Assembly: GCF_000264785.1 (NCBI RefSeq) | Contig: NZ_AFJI01000064.1 | Coordinates: 53,350-117,349, forward strand | Reading direction: 5' to 3' | Source of the DNA: Edwardsiella ictaluri ATCC 33202 | GTDB lineage: Bacteria > Pseudomonadota > Gammaproteobacteria > Enterobacterales > Enterobacteriaceae | Length of the DNA stretch: 64,000 bases | Shown here: piece by piece, positions 1-9,288 of the stretch | Layout: every line of letters begins with the position of its first letter | How positions within the stretch are numbered: the first letter of the stretch is position 1 | Notes under the pieces: generated by a model | Told to the model about the DNA's origin: nothing | The model's database searches: none | Seen by the model: only the letters and a program-made list of their open reading frames with translations | Made by a program: the position numbers and the translations under genes

Positions 1-353
1 TTCAGCTGGTGCTCCAGCTCGCGCGGGGTATACAGCGGGTTGACGTTGACCGCCACCATCCCGGCACGCAGGATACCGAACAACGCGATCGGATACTGCA
101 GAAGATTGGGCATCATCAGCGCGACGCGATCGCCCTTCTGCAGCCCAAGACCGTTTTGCAGGTAGGCGGCAAAGGCGCGGCTGCGCTCCTCCAGTTTGCG
201 GAAGGTCATTATCTGTCCCATATTGATGAACGCAGGCTGATCCGCGTAGCGTGCTACGGCGTGTTCAAACATGTCCACCAGCGAGGCGTAATGATCCGGA
301 TTGATTTCCGCCGGCACATCTACCGGATAGCGTTTAAGCCAAACCTTTTCCAA
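1..353 (-). CDS. fadD: Long-chain fatty acyl-CoA ligase FadD, N-terminal part
   Basis: The first 117 residues of FadD, which activates imported long-chain fatty acids to acyl-CoA at the inner membrane for beta-oxidation. The translation begins [20 protein letters not shown] and contains [20 protein letters not shown], nearly identical to E. coli FadD. The start is TTG at 353, the same rare start as in E. coli, behind a GGGAGAAG ribosome site. The AMP-binding and catalytic motifs lie beyond the window. Its neighbours yeaY and tsaB match the enterobacterial order fadD-yeaY-tsaB. I saw no clear FadR site in the upstream gap. Identity is secure; only the 3' end is missing. Confidence 0.96.
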   Translation of the reverse strand, partial: MEKVWLKRYPVDVPAEINPDHYASLVDMFEHAVARYADQPAFINMGQIMTFRKLEERSRAFAAYLQNGLGLQKGDRVALMMPNLLQYPIALFGILRAGMVAVNVNPLYTPRELEHQL

Positions 354-656
354 GGCGCTTCTCCCGTGTTTCTTATCTGTATGAGGGGTACGGATATCGC
401 CCCGCGCGGGCGGTGCCACGCGTATCGAATAGGCGATAGCGCTGTCGAATATGCCCTCCTGGCATTAAAAACAAATAACCCCGCAGGGCGGGGTTTCTTT
501 GTTCACAGCCGACGCATCCACGCGCAATACATGGACAGCAGGCAGCATGTCATTTTATACCTGACGGGCGCCAATGACACCAAAATCTGCCCGCCGCCCC
601 CGACTTTGTCCGCTTTTAACACGCAAACGCGCAGGCTTTGCGCAATCTCCGCGCCG
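354..656. other. fadD-yeaY intergenic region
   Basis: This gap holds the fadD leader with its ribosome site near 360-368 and one hairpin terminator at 477-495. The remaining sequence up to the yeaY stop has no coding signal on either strand that I would trust. No FadR palindrome (TGGT/ACCA arms) is obvious. Confidence 0.6.
477..495 (-). terminator. Rho-independent terminator downstream of yeaY
   Basis: Perfect stem AACCCCGC / GCGGGGTT with a three-base loop. Read leftward it is followed by a T-rich run (TTATTTGTTTTT). It also has T's on the plus side, so it may act in both directions, but only yeaY reads into it here. Confidence 0.75.
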
Positions 657-1259
657 CTAGGGCTGCGGCACCACGACGTTTTCAATCCGCGCCGGCATCG
701 GAGCATACCAGCCCCAGCCCGGGCCAAAGCCCGGCCCCCAGTAATGACGGCGCCAATAGGGATCATAGCCCCAGGGGCCGGGGCCAATCGGCTGCGGCGG
801 CATAATCACCTGCTGATCGACCTGCCAGCGCTGATAGCCGCCGATATCCATGGTGACAAAGTTATAGGGCGTCTGGCCGATCTTTCCCTCTACGCTGCCG
901 GTCAGCGGTCCGACCACCGTCACCAGCTGGCGATTAAAGTTGATCGGGTCAAGAAAGACACTGCTTTTGGCCAGAATGCGCCCCAGTACCGGCTGCCCCA
1001 AAATCGGTCGGGCACCGCTGTCCAGCGGCATCACGGCGATCTCCAGGTAGCTGGCCTCTTTCTTGTTGGTGACGCTGACCACCGTGCCGCCGAAACGGGA
1101 CTCCTGGCCGACGTATAAATCCGGCGCATTATGCACCGCCACAAAGTTCTGCTGCGGCGTCGGTGAGGTGCCACGCACCGACTCCGGTACGCTCACACAT
1201 CCGGCCAGCAGCAGCGCAGCGGCTACCCCGGCGATGCACTTCATCTTTATCCGCATCAT
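657..1259 (-). CDS. yeaY: Slp/YeaY family outer-membrane lipoprotein
   Basis: A 200-residue lipoprotein. The N-terminus carries a hydrophobic signal ending in the lipobox LLLAGC with the lipidated Cys at 21. The body (residues about 25-145) is the Slp fold seen in YeaY and the starvation lipoprotein Slp. The C-terminal 45 residues are rich in Gly, Pro, Trp and Tyr ([20 protein letters not shown]) and look disordered, longer than in E. coli. The precise role is unknown; Slp proteins are induced by stress and starvation. Position between fadD and tsaB is conserved. A second Met at residue 6 is an alternative start. Confidence 0.88.
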   Translation of the reverse strand: MMRIKMKCIAGVAAALLLAGCVSVPESVRGTSPTPQQNFVAVHNAPDLYVGQESRFGGTVVSVTNKKEASYLEIAVMPLDSGARPILGQPVLGRILAKSSVFLDPINFNRQLVTVVGPLTGSVEGKIGQTPYNFVTMDIGGYQRWQVDQQVIMPPQPIGPGPWGYDPYWRRHYWGPGFGPGWGWYAPMPARIENVVVPQP

Positions 1260-1370
1260 TACGCTCCCCTTTACCTACCGTGCCCAAAGCGACGGCGAGA
1301 TATGCCCGCCGTTGGCGGCGCCTACACTCTTCTTTGACCCGCCGTTCTGCGCCGGGTTCCCCTGCAGGCG

Positions 1371-2072
1371 TTAGCCGCGCCCCGGCAGTTTCTTCCAGGT
1401 CACTTCATTGCGCAGGTAGATCGGCTGCGCCTGCTCCACCGCCACCGTCTCCCCCGCCTGCCAGGCGTGCAGCGCCAGCGGCAGCATATCTTCGGCGTGA
1501 GGCAGCAGCATTTGCCCGTCGCGCAGCATTGGGCCCGCGTCCTGCGCCAGATCGGGATAGGCCTGCCAGCCGGTACCGGCCATCGCCCACTCCCCCTGCA
1601 GCGCGGCCAAACGGGCGCCCGCCTGCTGTGGATTAAGCACCGCCTCGGTGGCGCCGCCGTGCCAGACACCGTCGCTATCGCGGCAGTACTCGCCCCAATA
1701 AACCTCGCCCATGCGCGCATCGATCGCGCTCACAACCCGGCCCGCCGCCGTACAGCGCCAGGCGCCCTGCGCCATCGTCGCCAGCGTGGAGACGCCGATC
1801 ATCGGCAGCCCGGCACCCAGTGCCAGTCCCTGGGCGATCCCCACGCCGATACGCACACCGGTAAAGCTGCCCGGCCCGCGGCCAAAGGCCAGCGCATCCA
1901 GCTGGGCCAGCGTCACCCCCGCCCCGGCCAGGATCTGCTGCACCATCGGCAGGATACGCTGGGTGTGTTCGCGTGGACAGATCTCAAACAGCGCCAGAGA
2001 CTCACCGTTATTCCACAGTGCAACGGAACAGGCTTCCGTTGCGGTATCAATCGCTAAAATTCGCGTGGACAT
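1371..2072 (-). CDS. tsaB: tRNA t6A37 threonylcarbamoyltransferase complex subunit TsaB
   Basis: TsaB (YeaZ) is the scaffold partner of TsaD and TsaE. Together they transfer threonylcarbamoyl from TC-AMP to A37 of ANN-decoding tRNAs in the cytoplasm. The protein is 233 residues, the usual length, and starts [16 protein letters not shown] with the ASKHA-fold first strand. The signature [20 protein letters not shown] is present at about 64-83. TsaB lacks the metal-binding His pair of TsaD, as expected. It lies 73 bp downstream of yoaA on the same strand, as in E. coli, and may be co-transcribed with it. Confidence 0.95.
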   Translation of the reverse strand: MSTRILAIDTATEACSVALWNNGESLALFEICPREHTQRILPMVQQILAGAGVTLAQLDALAFGRGPGSFTGVRIGVGIAQGLALGAGLPMIGVSTLATMAQGAWRCTAAGRVVSAIDARMGEVYWGEYCRDSDGVWHGGATEAVLNPQQAGARLAALQGEWAMAGTGWQAYPDLAQDAGPMLRDGQMLLPHAEDMLPLALHAWQAGETVAVEQAQPIYLRNEVTWKKLPGRG

Positions 2073-2145
2073 GCCAACCTCGGCAAGAAAAGAAATGAAT
2101 TATCAATGGGCAGAATAATAACACAGCCCCTTAACCCTGTGTTTC

Positions 2146-4092
2146 TCAATTCACCTTTCCCTCCTCCGGCGCCATGCTTGGCACGGCGCGCAAAAAGTCG
2201 ATAACCCGCGCCAGATCGCGGGTGCGCGGCGCAGGCGGCAGGCTGCGCAAAAACACCTCGCCATAGGGGCGCATCACCAGGCGGCTGTCGCAGATAATGA
2301 TGGCCCCGCGATCGCGGCTGTCGCGGATCAGACGCCCCACCCCCTGCTTCAGGGTGATCACCGCATCGGGCAGCTGTACCTGGGTAAAGGGATCGCCCCC
2401 ACGCAGACGACAATCCTCCATGCGTGCCTTGAGCAGCGGATCGTCCGGCGCGGTAAAGGGCAGCTTGTCGATTATCACACAGCTCAGGGTATCGCCGCGC
2501 ACGTCCACGCCTTCCCAGAAGCTACCCGTCGCCACCAGCAGCGCGTTACCGGCGGCAATGAAGTCAGCCAGCAGCCGGGACTTTCCGCTCTCCCCCTGCA
2601 CCAGCACCGGCAGCGTGAGGCTGGCGCGAAAGGCCTGCGCCAGCTCGCGCATCATGGCGTGTGAGGTACACAGAAAGAAACAGCGGCCATTGTTGGCCTC
2701 AATCAGCGGCGTCAGCATCTGCGCCAGCTGTGCGGCGGCACCGCGCTGGTTGGACGGTGGCAGGAAGCGTGGCACGCACAGCAGCGCCTGATGAGCATAG
2801 TCGAAGGGACTGGGCAGCAGCAGGCTCTGCGCCGCCGTCAGCCCCAAACGCGCACTGAAGTGCGAGACGTCATCCTCCACCGCCAGCGTTGCCGAGGTAA
2901 AAATCCAGGCTCCGGGCTTACTGCGCATCAGCTCACTGAATTTCTCCGCCACCGTCAGCGGCGTCAGCGCCAGCACGAAATGACGCGGCGTACACTCATA
3001 CCAGTATGAGTAGCCGGGCTGCATAACGTCAGAAAGGCGCTTCAGACGGTTGCGGTACAGTGTGGCGCGCTCAAAGGCGGCATCGAGCAGCGCCGAGCGG
3101 CCCAGCGACATTTTCATCACGTCGTAGCACAGCTCCAGTGCATCATCCACCAGCACCAGAGAGCGGCGCACCTCGGCCTGCGCGAGGATATCGCGCAGGT
3201 TACCGCGAAAGCCCGGATCGCCCAGAACGATGCGCAGATCGAGGCTGCGCTGGGTCAGCAGATCGGCGCTTTTCTGCAGCTGGGCGACGTCCCGCAGCTC
3301 GGTACGGTACGCCATGATCATGTCGCGCGCCAGATCCAACAGCTGGCGGCTGGAGAGCTGCTGGCCAAAATATTGACTGGCGATGTCCGGCACCTGATGC
3401 GCCTCATCAAAAATGGTCACTTCAGCCTCCGGGATCAGCTCGCCAAAGCCCCCCTCTTTGACTACCAGGTCGGCTAAAAACAGATGGTGGTTCACCACCA
3501 CGACCTGAGCATCCATGGCACGGCGGCGCGCCTTGACCACATAGCACGCTTTATAGTGGGGACAGTCCCCGCCCAGACAGTTATCGTTATTACTGGTCAC
3601 CAGCGGCCAGACGGCGCTATCTTCCGCCACCCCATGGCAGTGGCTGATATCGCCATCCCCGGTCTGCGATGACCAGCTGCGCACCCGCATCAGCTCCGCC
3701 AGCAGCGCCGGGGCGATATCGCCACCTGCCAACGACTGCTGCTCCAGGCGCTCCGGGCACAGGTAGTTGGCCCGCCCTTTCAGCAGCGCGGTCGCCCCCT
3801 GAAAGTTCAGCACCCGCTTCATCAGCGGCAGATCGCGGTTATACAGCTGATCCTGCAGCGCCTTGGAACCGGTCGAAATGATCACCTTATGGCCGCAGCG
3901 CAGCGCCGGAACCAGATAGGCAAAGGTCTTACCGGTGCCGGTACCGGCCTCCACCACCAGCGATCCCCGCGCCGCAATCACCGCGCTGATCGCCTGCGCC
4001 ATCTGACGCTGGGCCTCCCGGGGGGTGAAGCCGGGAATACTCTGGGTTAATAGCCCGTCGGGGGCAAAATCATCGGCCACGGCATCTCTCAT
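2146..4092 (-). CDS. yoaA: ATP-dependent DNA helicase YoaA (XPD/DinG-like)
   Basis: An Fe-S superfamily 2 helicase that works with the HolC clamp-loader subunit at damaged replication forks. Visible motifs: Walker A EAGTGTGKT, cysteines of the 4Fe-4S domain (YLCPERLEQQ, NCLGGDCPHYKACYV), DEAH box FDEAH, and the C-terminal motif VI region KQGVGRLIRD. The open frame continues upstream, but homology starts at DDFAPDG. I therefore chose ATG at 4092 (648 residues). A GTG at 4080 (644 residues), behind a GAGAG sequence, fits E. coli's 636 residues slightly better. Divergent from yoaB. Confidence 0.94.
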   Translation of the reverse strand: MRDAVADDFAPDGLLTQSIPGFTPREAQRQMAQAISAVIAARGSLVVEAGTGTGKTFAYLVPALRCGHKVIISTGSKALQDQLYNRDLPLMKRVLNFQGATALLKGRANYLCPERLEQQSLAGGDIAPALLAELMRVRSWSSQTGDGDISHCHGVAEDSAVWPLVTSNNDNCLGGDCPHYKACYVVKARRRAMDAQVVVVNHHLFLADLVVKEGGFGELIPEAEVTIFDEAHQVPDIASQYFGQQLSSRQLLDLARDMIMAYRTELRDVAQLQKSADLLTQRSLDLRIVLGDPGFRGNLRDILAQAEVRRSLVLVDDALELCYDVMKMSLGRSALLDAAFERATLYRNRLKRLSDVMQPGYSYWYECTPRHFVLALTPLTVAEKFSELMRSKPGAWIFTSATLAVEDDVSHFSARLGLTAAQSLLLPSPFDYAHQALLCVPRFLPPSNQRGAAAQLAQMLTPLIEANNGRCFFLCTSHAMMRELAQAFRASLTLPVLVQGESGKSRLLADFIAAGNALLVATGSFWEGVDVRGDTLSCVIIDKLPFTAPDDPLLKARMEDCRLRGGDPFTQVQLPDAVITLKQGVGRLIRDSRDRGAIIICDSRLVMRPYGEVFLRSLPPAPRTRDLARVIDFLRAVPSMAPEEGKVN

Positions 4093-4179
4093 CAGGAGGA
4101 GTAAAAAGGGGATTATGCCAACTCCGCGGCGCAAGCTCCATCTTCCCGCGCAGATAGCGCGCGACGTGGGGGCGCGGAG

Positions 4180-4208
4180 GATACAGCCGCGCCGCTTTTG
4201 AGTATACT
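4180..4208 (+). promoter_or_regulatory. Possible yoaB promoter
   Basis: A good -10 element TATACT at 4203-4208 lies 38 bp before the yoaB start. The hexamer 17 bp upstream (GATACA at 4180-4185) is only a weak -35. Called from sequence alone. Confidence 0.35.
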
Positions 4209-4246
4209 GACGCCGCAGACACCACCACTTATTAAGGGCGAGATTT

Positions 4247-4591
4247 ATGTCTATCGAACGTATCAATCCGGAGCAGCGCTGGTCTGATGCCACCGTCTTC
4301 AACAACACCATCTACTTTACCAGTGTGCCGGAAAACCTGGATGCCGACGCAACGGCGCAGACTGCCAACGCGCTGGCTGCCATCGACATGTTGCTCAGCC
4401 AGCTGGGCAGCGATAAGACCCGGATTCTTGATGCCACCATTTTCCTGGCAGACAGTGCGGACTTTGCAGCCATGAACGCCGCCTGGGACGCCTGGGTCGC
4501 CCCCGGTAAAGCGCCGGTGCGCTGTACCGTGCAGGCCAAGCTGATGCACCCGCAGTATCGGGTAGAGATCAAAATCGTCGCCGCCCGCTGA
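4247..4591 (+). CDS. yoaB: RidA/YjgF-family protein YoaB
   Basis: A 114-residue member of the Rid family, whose founding member hydrolyses reactive enamine/imine intermediates made by PLP enzymes. It aligns along its whole length with E. coli YoaB, including RWSD near the N-terminus, TIFLAD, AAMNAAWDAWV and the Arg-containing strand APVRCTVQ, which holds the ring-binding arginine in active Rid proteins. Active RidA enzymes are trimers. YoaB itself has no proven substrate. Monocistronic and divergent from yoaA, with a hairpin terminator directly after the stop. Confidence 0.93.
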   Translation: MSIERINPEQRWSDATVFNNTIYFTSVPENLDADATAQTANALAAIDMLLSQLGSDKTRILDATIFLADSADFAAMNAAWDAWVAPGKAPVRCTVQAKLMHPQYRVEIKIVAAR

Positions 4592-4594
4592 ACA

Positions 4595-4616
4595 AACGGC
4601 CCGCAAGTGGGCCGTT
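4595..4616. terminator. Hairpin between convergent yoaB and mdtI
   Basis: Perfect eight-base arms AACGGCCC / GGGCCGTT with a six-base loop, four bases after the yoaB stop and ten before the mdtI stop. The T-tracts are short on both sides. It is placed to serve both convergent genes. Confidence 0.7.
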
Positions 4617-4625
4617 CTCCAAAAT

Positions 4626-4955
4626 TCAGGCCAGCTTAATCACCGCCATACCGGCCAGCAGCAGCAGCAGCCCGCACCACCCCTTGCAGTTTAGCCGCTG
4701 ACCAAACAGCACCCAGCCCGCCGCGATAGTCGCCATAATGCCAAAACCACCCCACAGGGCGTAGGCGACGGACAGTTCAATCCCCTTTACCGCCTGACTC
4801 AGCGCCCCAAAGGCGGCCAGTACGGCCAGCAACGACAGTACGCCCGGCAGTGGGTGGCGAAAACCGTCAGACCATTTGAGCAGAATATTGGCCGCGATCT
4901 CCAGCGCCACAGCCAGTGCCAGCCAAACGCCGTATACCCATTCAAGCGACGACAT
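4626..4955 (-). CDS. mdtI: Spermidine export SMR protein MdtI
   Basis: A small multidrug resistance family subunit of 109 residues with four membrane helices. It pairs with MdtJ to export spermidine across the inner membrane by proton exchange. The membrane-embedded glutamate of the family is E19 ([10 protein letters not shown]). The block [16 protein letters not shown] is nearly identical to E. coli MdtI. Its start overlaps the end of mdtJ by 14 bp, which suggests coupled translation and a fixed subunit ratio. Confidence 0.95.
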   Translation of the reverse strand: MSSLEWVYGVWLALAVALEIAANILLKWSDGFRHPLPGVLSLLAVLAAFGALSQAVKGIELSVAYALWGGFGIMATIAAGWVLFGQRLNCKGWCGLLLLLAGMAVIKLA

Positions 4956-5325
4956 GTTTCCTCCCCGTCGGCCCCGTCACCGGGCTGGAGGGCGAGCGCC
5001 TCTTTTTCACCGTACCGGACTTCAGCAAGATGATCCCCCCTACCAGCAGCCCTAGGCCGCTCAGCTTGAGCACAGATATTGGCTCGTCAAACCACAGCAC
5101 GCTGAACAGCGTAATAAACAAGATGCCAATCCCCTCCCACAGGGCATAGGCCACCCCCAGCGCGACCCGCTTAACCGCAAAGGACAATAGGATATAAGAA
5201 AGGGTCACCATCAGCAGCATGACGACATTGCCGCTCATCGTCCCGCTGACGCTGGCCCATTTCATCGAAAGGGTGCCAATAATTTCAGCCACGATGGCAC
5301 ATGCCAGGAAAATCCAGTAAATCAT
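4942..5325 (-). CDS. mdtJ: Spermidine export SMR protein MdtJ
   Basis: The SMR partner of MdtI, 127 residues, four predicted helices, with the conserved E14 in helix 1 (IVAEIIGT) and [10 protein letters not shown] in helix 3. The C-terminal tail after the fourth helix is basic ([20 protein letters not shown]) and a few residues longer than in E. coli. First gene of the mdtJI pair. A decayed small gene ends 23 bp upstream on the same strand. Confidence 0.95.
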   Translation of the reverse strand: MIYWIFLACAIVAEIIGTLSMKWASVSGTMSGNVVMLLMVTLSYILLSFAVKRVALGVAYALWEGIGILFITLFSVLWFDEPISVLKLSGLGLLVGGIILLKSGTVKKRRSPSSPVTGPTGRKHVVA

Positions 5326-5348
5326 ATTCTTTCTCCAATGATTTAATT

Positions 5349-5625
5349 TTATTTATTGGTGCATTGTTTGATTCCACTGATCTTACCGCCGGGTTTACAA
5401 AACGTTAGATATAAGAATCCATCGCAAACAATCGGCGCCGCTCGCGTAGAGTGGAAATAGTAAGATGATACCGCCAGCACGGGCGTACTAAGCGCAACCG
5501 TGGGGAGATACCTGGAGAAAAAGGCGCTATAACTCACTGCACCAGTGATACTCACTGGCAATCGTGGAGGAAATGAATAACAGATATGCAGAGGTTTTAA
5601 TCATTAAACGATTATACTTTTTCAT
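5349..5625 (-). pseudogene. Possible frameshifted gene for a small secreted protein
   Basis: I do not recognise this family. Reading leftward from ATG 5625 gives a textbook signal peptide, MKKYNRLMIKTSAYLLFISS followed by TIAS, but the frame stops at 5524. One shift of frame near 5560 continues into an open stretch of about 70 residues (PVSITGAVSYSAFF... to ...GIKQCTNK) ending at 5349. The join is natural for a signal peptide plus a mature domain of about 70 residues with cysteines. The region is A+T-richer than its surroundings. It could be two chance frames; a homology search of the spliced product would decide. Confidence 0.35.
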
Positions 5626-5797
5626 AGTGGTTTACCCTATTCCCCCGTACCTGAATCTGGGTGTACGGTTTGTGCAGTGTCCTCCGGTAATTAATTGATA
5701 TATTAGTTGTAGCACAGGCTATTTTTTATAGCAAACCACCTTTTACTACGTTCTTTAAATAAAATCACTGAAAATAAATAAGTTATCATCCATAAAA
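5626..5797. other. A+T-rich intergenic segment
   Basis: Between the decayed secreted gene and the eda terminator. It is A+T-rich, with short inverted arms CCGTAC / GTACGG near 5645-5668 and no coding frame. It may hold the promoter for the leftward mdtJI block, but no promoter stands out. Confidence 0.4.
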
Positions 5798-5830
5798 GAA
5801 CAAGGCCGTCCTAAAAGGACGGCCTTGTTC
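5798..5830 (-). terminator. Strong terminator of the zwf-pgl-edd-eda operon
   Basis: A perfect 15-base stem (GAACAAGGCCGTCCT and its complement) with a three-base loop, followed leftward by TTTTATGG. It sits about 105 bases after the eda stop and closes the leftward operon. Confidence 0.9.
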
Positions 5831-5934
5831 TCCTGCCGGGTCAACGCATTAGGCGCACGCCCCGTGAACGGATGCCACGCCAATGGCTGCATAGCACCGC
5901 CCGCGCGATGAGTAACCATGCAGCGCGCAAAAAG

Positions 5935-6576
5935 TTACGCCTGAGCGCCGGCAACCGCCTCTTTCGCCAACGCGGTGATCCGCGCATAGTCCCCGCACTC
6001 CAGGGCGTCCGCCGGGATAAGCCAGGATCCACCGATGCACAGCACGCTCTTCAGCGCCAGGTAGCTGCGGTAGTTACCCGGTGAAATACCGCCGGTCGGG
6101 CAGAAGCGGATCTGGGAGAACGGCCCGGCGATGGCCTGCAGCGCTTTCACACCGCCGTTGGCCTCCGCGGGGAAGAATTTAAACTCTTTCAGACCGTAGT
6201 CCATCCCCTGCATCAGCTCAGAAACGGTGCTGATACCCGGGATCAGCGGAATACTGCCGGCCACGGCGGCCTGCAGCAAGCCATCGGTCAGCCCCGGGCT
6301 GATGGCGAACTGGGCGCCGGCCTCGGTCACCTGGCGCAGCTGCTCCGCATTGGTCACGGTACCGGCGCCGACGATGGCGTCCGGTACTTCCTGGGCAATC
6401 AGGCGGATCGCCTCCAGCGCACAGTCTGTACGCAGGGTCACTTCCAGTACCCGCACCCCACCGGCAACCAGCGCCTTGGCCAAAGGTATGGCCTGCTCCA
6501 GCGTGTTGATAACGATAACAGGTACGACCGGGCCTGTTTTCAGAATGGATTCCGCACTCACTTTCCAATTGTTCAT
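5935..6576 (-). CDS. eda: 2-keto-3-deoxy-6-phosphogluconate aldolase
   Basis: Class I aldolase that splits KDPG into pyruvate and glyceraldehyde-3-phosphate, the last step of the Entner-Doudoroff pathway. It also handles 4-hydroxy-2-oxoglutarate. Length 213, as in E. coli. The Schiff-base lysine is K133 in EFKFFPAE and the catalytic glutamate is E45 in VLEVTLRT; the phosphate-binding loop PTGGI is present. Last gene of the leftward operon, 134 bp after edd with a hairpin in the gap. Probably repressed by HexR at the zwf promoter. Confidence 0.97.
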   Translation of the reverse strand: MNNWKVSAESILKTGPVVPVIVINTLEQAIPLAKALVAGGVRVLEVTLRTDCALEAIRLIAQEVPDAIVGAGTVTNAEQLRQVTEAGAQFAISPGLTDGLLQAAVAGSIPLIPGISTVSELMQGMDYGLKEFKFFPAEANGGVKALQAIAGPFSQIRFCPTGGISPGNYRSYLALKSVLCIGGSWLIPADALECGDYARITALAKEAVAGAQA

Positions 6577-6626
6577 TGTCGCTTCTCTCCAGATGCCTTA
6601 CGGCGGATTAATAAGTGACCCCGAGC

Positions 6627-6645
6627 ACCGGCATTCCCTGCCGGT
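6627..6645 (-). other. Hairpin in the edd-eda spacer
   Basis: Seven-base perfect arms ACCGGCA / TGCCGGT around TTCCC, with no T-run. It is more likely an mRNA-stabilising or processing structure between edd and eda than a terminator. Confidence 0.4.
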
Positions 6646-6710
6646 CTGACGCCTGGGCCTGCGCCCGGGATCGGTCACAGCTATTGAGGCGGTATACGTC
6701 GCCTCGCCTA

Positions 6711-8531
6711 TCAGGAACGGTAAAACGGGATGCAACTGGCGCCCTCTTCGGCACCGGACAACTGTTCACGCAACGCGTTGAACAGCTCACGGCCACAACC
6801 GTCGTGCAGCGCGGAGAGGTCCGGCTGGAATGCATCGCGCGCCGCCAGTTCCGCCTGATCCACCAGCAGGGTCAGCTCGCCGCTGCGCCCATCAACCCGG
6901 ATCATGTCGCCGTTGCATACCTTGGCCAGCAGGCCACCGGCGCAGGCCTCCGGCGTCACGTGAATCGCCGACGGCACTTTACCCGAGGCGCCGGAGAGAC
7001 GACCATCCGTCACCAGCGCCACCTTCAGCCCGCGATCCATCAGCACACCCAGCGGCGGCATCAGCTTGTGCAGCTCCGGCATCCCGATGGCCCGCGGTCC
7101 CTGATAGCGCACCACCACCACGCAGTCACGATCCAGCGCGCCCGCTTCAAAGGCCGGCAGCACGTCATGCTGGCTGTTAAACACCACTGCCGGTGCTTCA
7201 ATAATCTGGTTCTCCTCCGGTACCGCCGAGGTCTTCATCACCGCGCGCCCCAGGTTACCGGACAGCACTTTGGTGCCGCCGTGAGGGGCAAATGGCGCCT
7301 CAATGCTGGCGATCACTGCCGTATCGTAGGAACGCCCGGTGCCTTCGCGGTACACCAGCTGCCCGTTCTCCAGGAACGGCTCCTGGGTGTAACGGTGCAG
7401 GCCGTGACCCGCCACGGTGTCGACATCGTCATGCAGCAGCCCGCCCTTCAGCAGTTCTCGCACCAGCAGCGCCACGCCGCCGGCCGCCTGGAAGTGGTTG
7501 ATATCCGCCGGACCGTTGGGGTAAATACGGCACAGCAGCGGAACCGCCTCTGAGAGCTCGGAGAAGTCATCCCAGTTGATCAGGATGCCCGCGGCACGCG
7601 CCATCGCCACCAGGTGCATGGTGAGATTGGTCGAGCCGCCGGTCGCCAGCAGGGCGACAATGCCGTTAACCACGACCTTTTCATCCACCATCCGCCCGAC
7701 CGGCAGATAGCTGCCACTGCTCTCGGTCATCCGCGTCACCTGACGTGCCGCCGCGTCAGTCAGCGCATGACGCAGCGCACAGTCCGGCTGAACGAAAGAG
7801 GCGCCCGGCAGGTGCATCCCCATCACCTCCATCACCATCTGGTTGGAGTTGGCCGTGCCATAGAATGTACAGGTGCCCGGCGCATGGTAGGAGGCAGCCT
7901 CTGACTCCAGCAGGGCGTCACGCCCGACCTTGCCCTCCGCAAACAGCTGACGGATGCGTACCTTCTCCTTGTTCGGCAGACCGCTGGCCATCGGCCCGGC
8001 CGGCACGAACAGGGTCGGCAGATGGCCAAAGGACATCGCTGCCATGAACAGCCCCGGCACGATCTTGTCACAGACGCCCAGGTACAGCGCGCCGTCGAAC
8101 ATGTTATGCGACAGCCCGACCGCGGCGGACATGGCTATCACTTCGCGACTCATCAGCGACAGCTCCATGCCATCCTGACCCTGAGTCACCCCGTCACACA
8201 TCGCCGGCACGCCACCGGCTACCTGACCGACTGCCCCCACCTGATGCAGCGCCTGCTTAATCTGTTCCGGATAGCTTTCATAGGGCTGGTGGGCGGAAAG
8301 CATATCGTTATACGAGGTGATGATCGCGATATCACTTTTGGTCATGCTCTTCAGCGATGCCTTATCCTGCTGAGTACAGGAGGCGAAGCCGTGCGCCAGG
8401 TTGCCACACGCCAGCTGGGCGCGCTGCACACGTGTGCTGCGCGCCCGCTCAATCTTAGCCAGATACGCCACACGAGTGGCGCGGGAGCGTTCAATAATGC
8501 GTTGGGTAACACGTTCTACGATTGGATTCAT
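6711..8531 (-). CDS. edd: 6-phosphogluconate dehydratase
   Basis: Converts 6-phosphogluconate to KDPG, the committed Entner-Doudoroff step, using an oxygen-sensitive Fe-S cluster. The protein is 606 residues (E. coli 603) and belongs to the IlvD/Edd family. Family blocks include [48 protein letters not shown] and [20 protein letters not shown], with conserved cysteines in the second to fourth that fit cluster ligation. It starts 7 bp after the pgl stop, so the two are one transcript. Confidence 0.97.
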   Translation of the reverse strand: MNPIVERVTQRIIERSRATRVAYLAKIERARSTRVQRAQLACGNLAHGFASCTQQDKASLKSMTKSDIAIITSYNDMLSAHQPYESYPEQIKQALHQVGAVGQVAGGVPAMCDGVTQGQDGMELSLMSREVIAMSAAVGLSHNMFDGALYLGVCDKIVPGLFMAAMSFGHLPTLFVPAGPMASGLPNKEKVRIRQLFAEGKVGRDALLESEAASYHAPGTCTFYGTANSNQMVMEVMGMHLPGASFVQPDCALRHALTDAAARQVTRMTESSGSYLPVGRMVDEKVVVNGIVALLATGGSTNLTMHLVAMARAAGILINWDDFSELSEAVPLLCRIYPNGPADINHFQAAGGVALLVRELLKGGLLHDDVDTVAGHGLHRYTQEPFLENGQLVYREGTGRSYDTAVIASIEAPFAPHGGTKVLSGNLGRAVMKTSAVPEENQIIEAPAVVFNSQHDVLPAFEAGALDRDCVVVVRYQGPRAIGMPELHKLMPPLGVLMDRGLKVALVTDGRLSGASGKVPSAIHVTPEACAGGLLAKVCNGDMIRVDGRSGELTLLVDQAELAARDAFQPDLSALHDGCGRELFNALREQLSGAEEGASCIPFYRS

Positions 8532-8538
8532 TACAGCC

Positions 8539-9234
8539 TCATGCCGTCCAGTAGACGTCGACCGGCGTCATGCTCTGCTGGAGCACGGCGCGGATCGGCA
8601 TCTCATTCACCTCCGCTCCGCCGGCGGCCTGCTCATATACCCTGCGTTTGGCGTTGCCCACCAGGTGCAGGTAAATATGACGGCTGTCCAGCAGGGCCGG
8701 GAGTGTGAGGGTGATGCGATCGAGCGGCGCCGTGAGCGGGGTCATCCCCATACACACGCGTCCGGAGTCCATCGCGAGAGCCGGGAACAGATTCTCTGCC
8801 CCGGGGAAAAGTGATGCGGTATGGCCGTCGTCCCCCATACCCAGGATCAGCGCGTCAAAGGGACGCGCCATTACCGCCAGCGCCGCCTCTGCGGCTTGCG
8901 CACCATCAAAGGGGGTCGCCGCGTCATTCTTCAGGCCAATAAAACGCGCCGCCGCCGCCGGCCCCTGTAACAGGTTCGCCCGTACCAGCTGCTCGTTGCT
9001 GGCGTCATCGTCTGTCCCGACCCAGCGTTCGTCCGCCAGGGTCACCCAGACCCGTGACCACTCGAGCGCTTGCTCACGCAGCACCGCAAACAGACCCAGC
9101 GGGGTGCGTCCACCGGAGACCACCAGGCTGGCCTGCCCGCAGGCGGCGATCCCCTGACGCAGGCGCTCGGCGACAGCCTCTGCCAGGTGGATGTTCAGCG
9201 CGTCCGCGCTGCCAAATTCGATAAGGTGTGCCAT
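8539..9234 (-). CDS. pgl: 6-phosphogluconolactonase, DevB type
   Basis: Hydrolyses 6-phosphogluconolactone, the step between Zwf and Edd/Gnd. The 231-residue protein belongs to the DevB/SOL (NagB-like) fold, with [17 protein letters not shown] and [17 protein letters not shown]. This is unrelated to the beta-propeller YbhE enzyme that does the job in E. coli. It lies between zwf and edd on the same strand, 54 bp from zwf, the arrangement seen in pseudomonads and several other proteobacteria. Regulation is probably shared through HexR. Confidence 0.95.
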   Translation of the reverse strand: MAHLIEFGSADALNIHLAEAVAERLRQGIAACGQASLVVSGGRTPLGLFAVLREQALEWSRVWVTLADERWVGTDDDASNEQLVRANLLQGPAAAARFIGLKNDAATPFDGAQAAEAALAVMARPFDALILGMGDDGHTASLFPGAENLFPALAMDSGRVCMGMTPLTAPLDRITLTLPALLDSRHIYLHLVGNAKRRVYEQAAGGAEVNEMPIRAVLQQSMTPVDVYWTA

Positions 9235-9288
9235 TTATATCTGCTCCTCTCGCGTTGCGCGGGGCGGCCTGCACCCCGCACAGTCCAC

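Noticed and set aside
354..476. FadR operator at fadD
   Set aside because: No stretch fits the TGGT-N-ACCA type palindrome well enough.
6615..7553. 312-codon plus-strand frame across edd and the edd-eda gap
   Set aside because: Arg/His/Gln-rich composition is typical of a reverse shadow; edd is the real gene.
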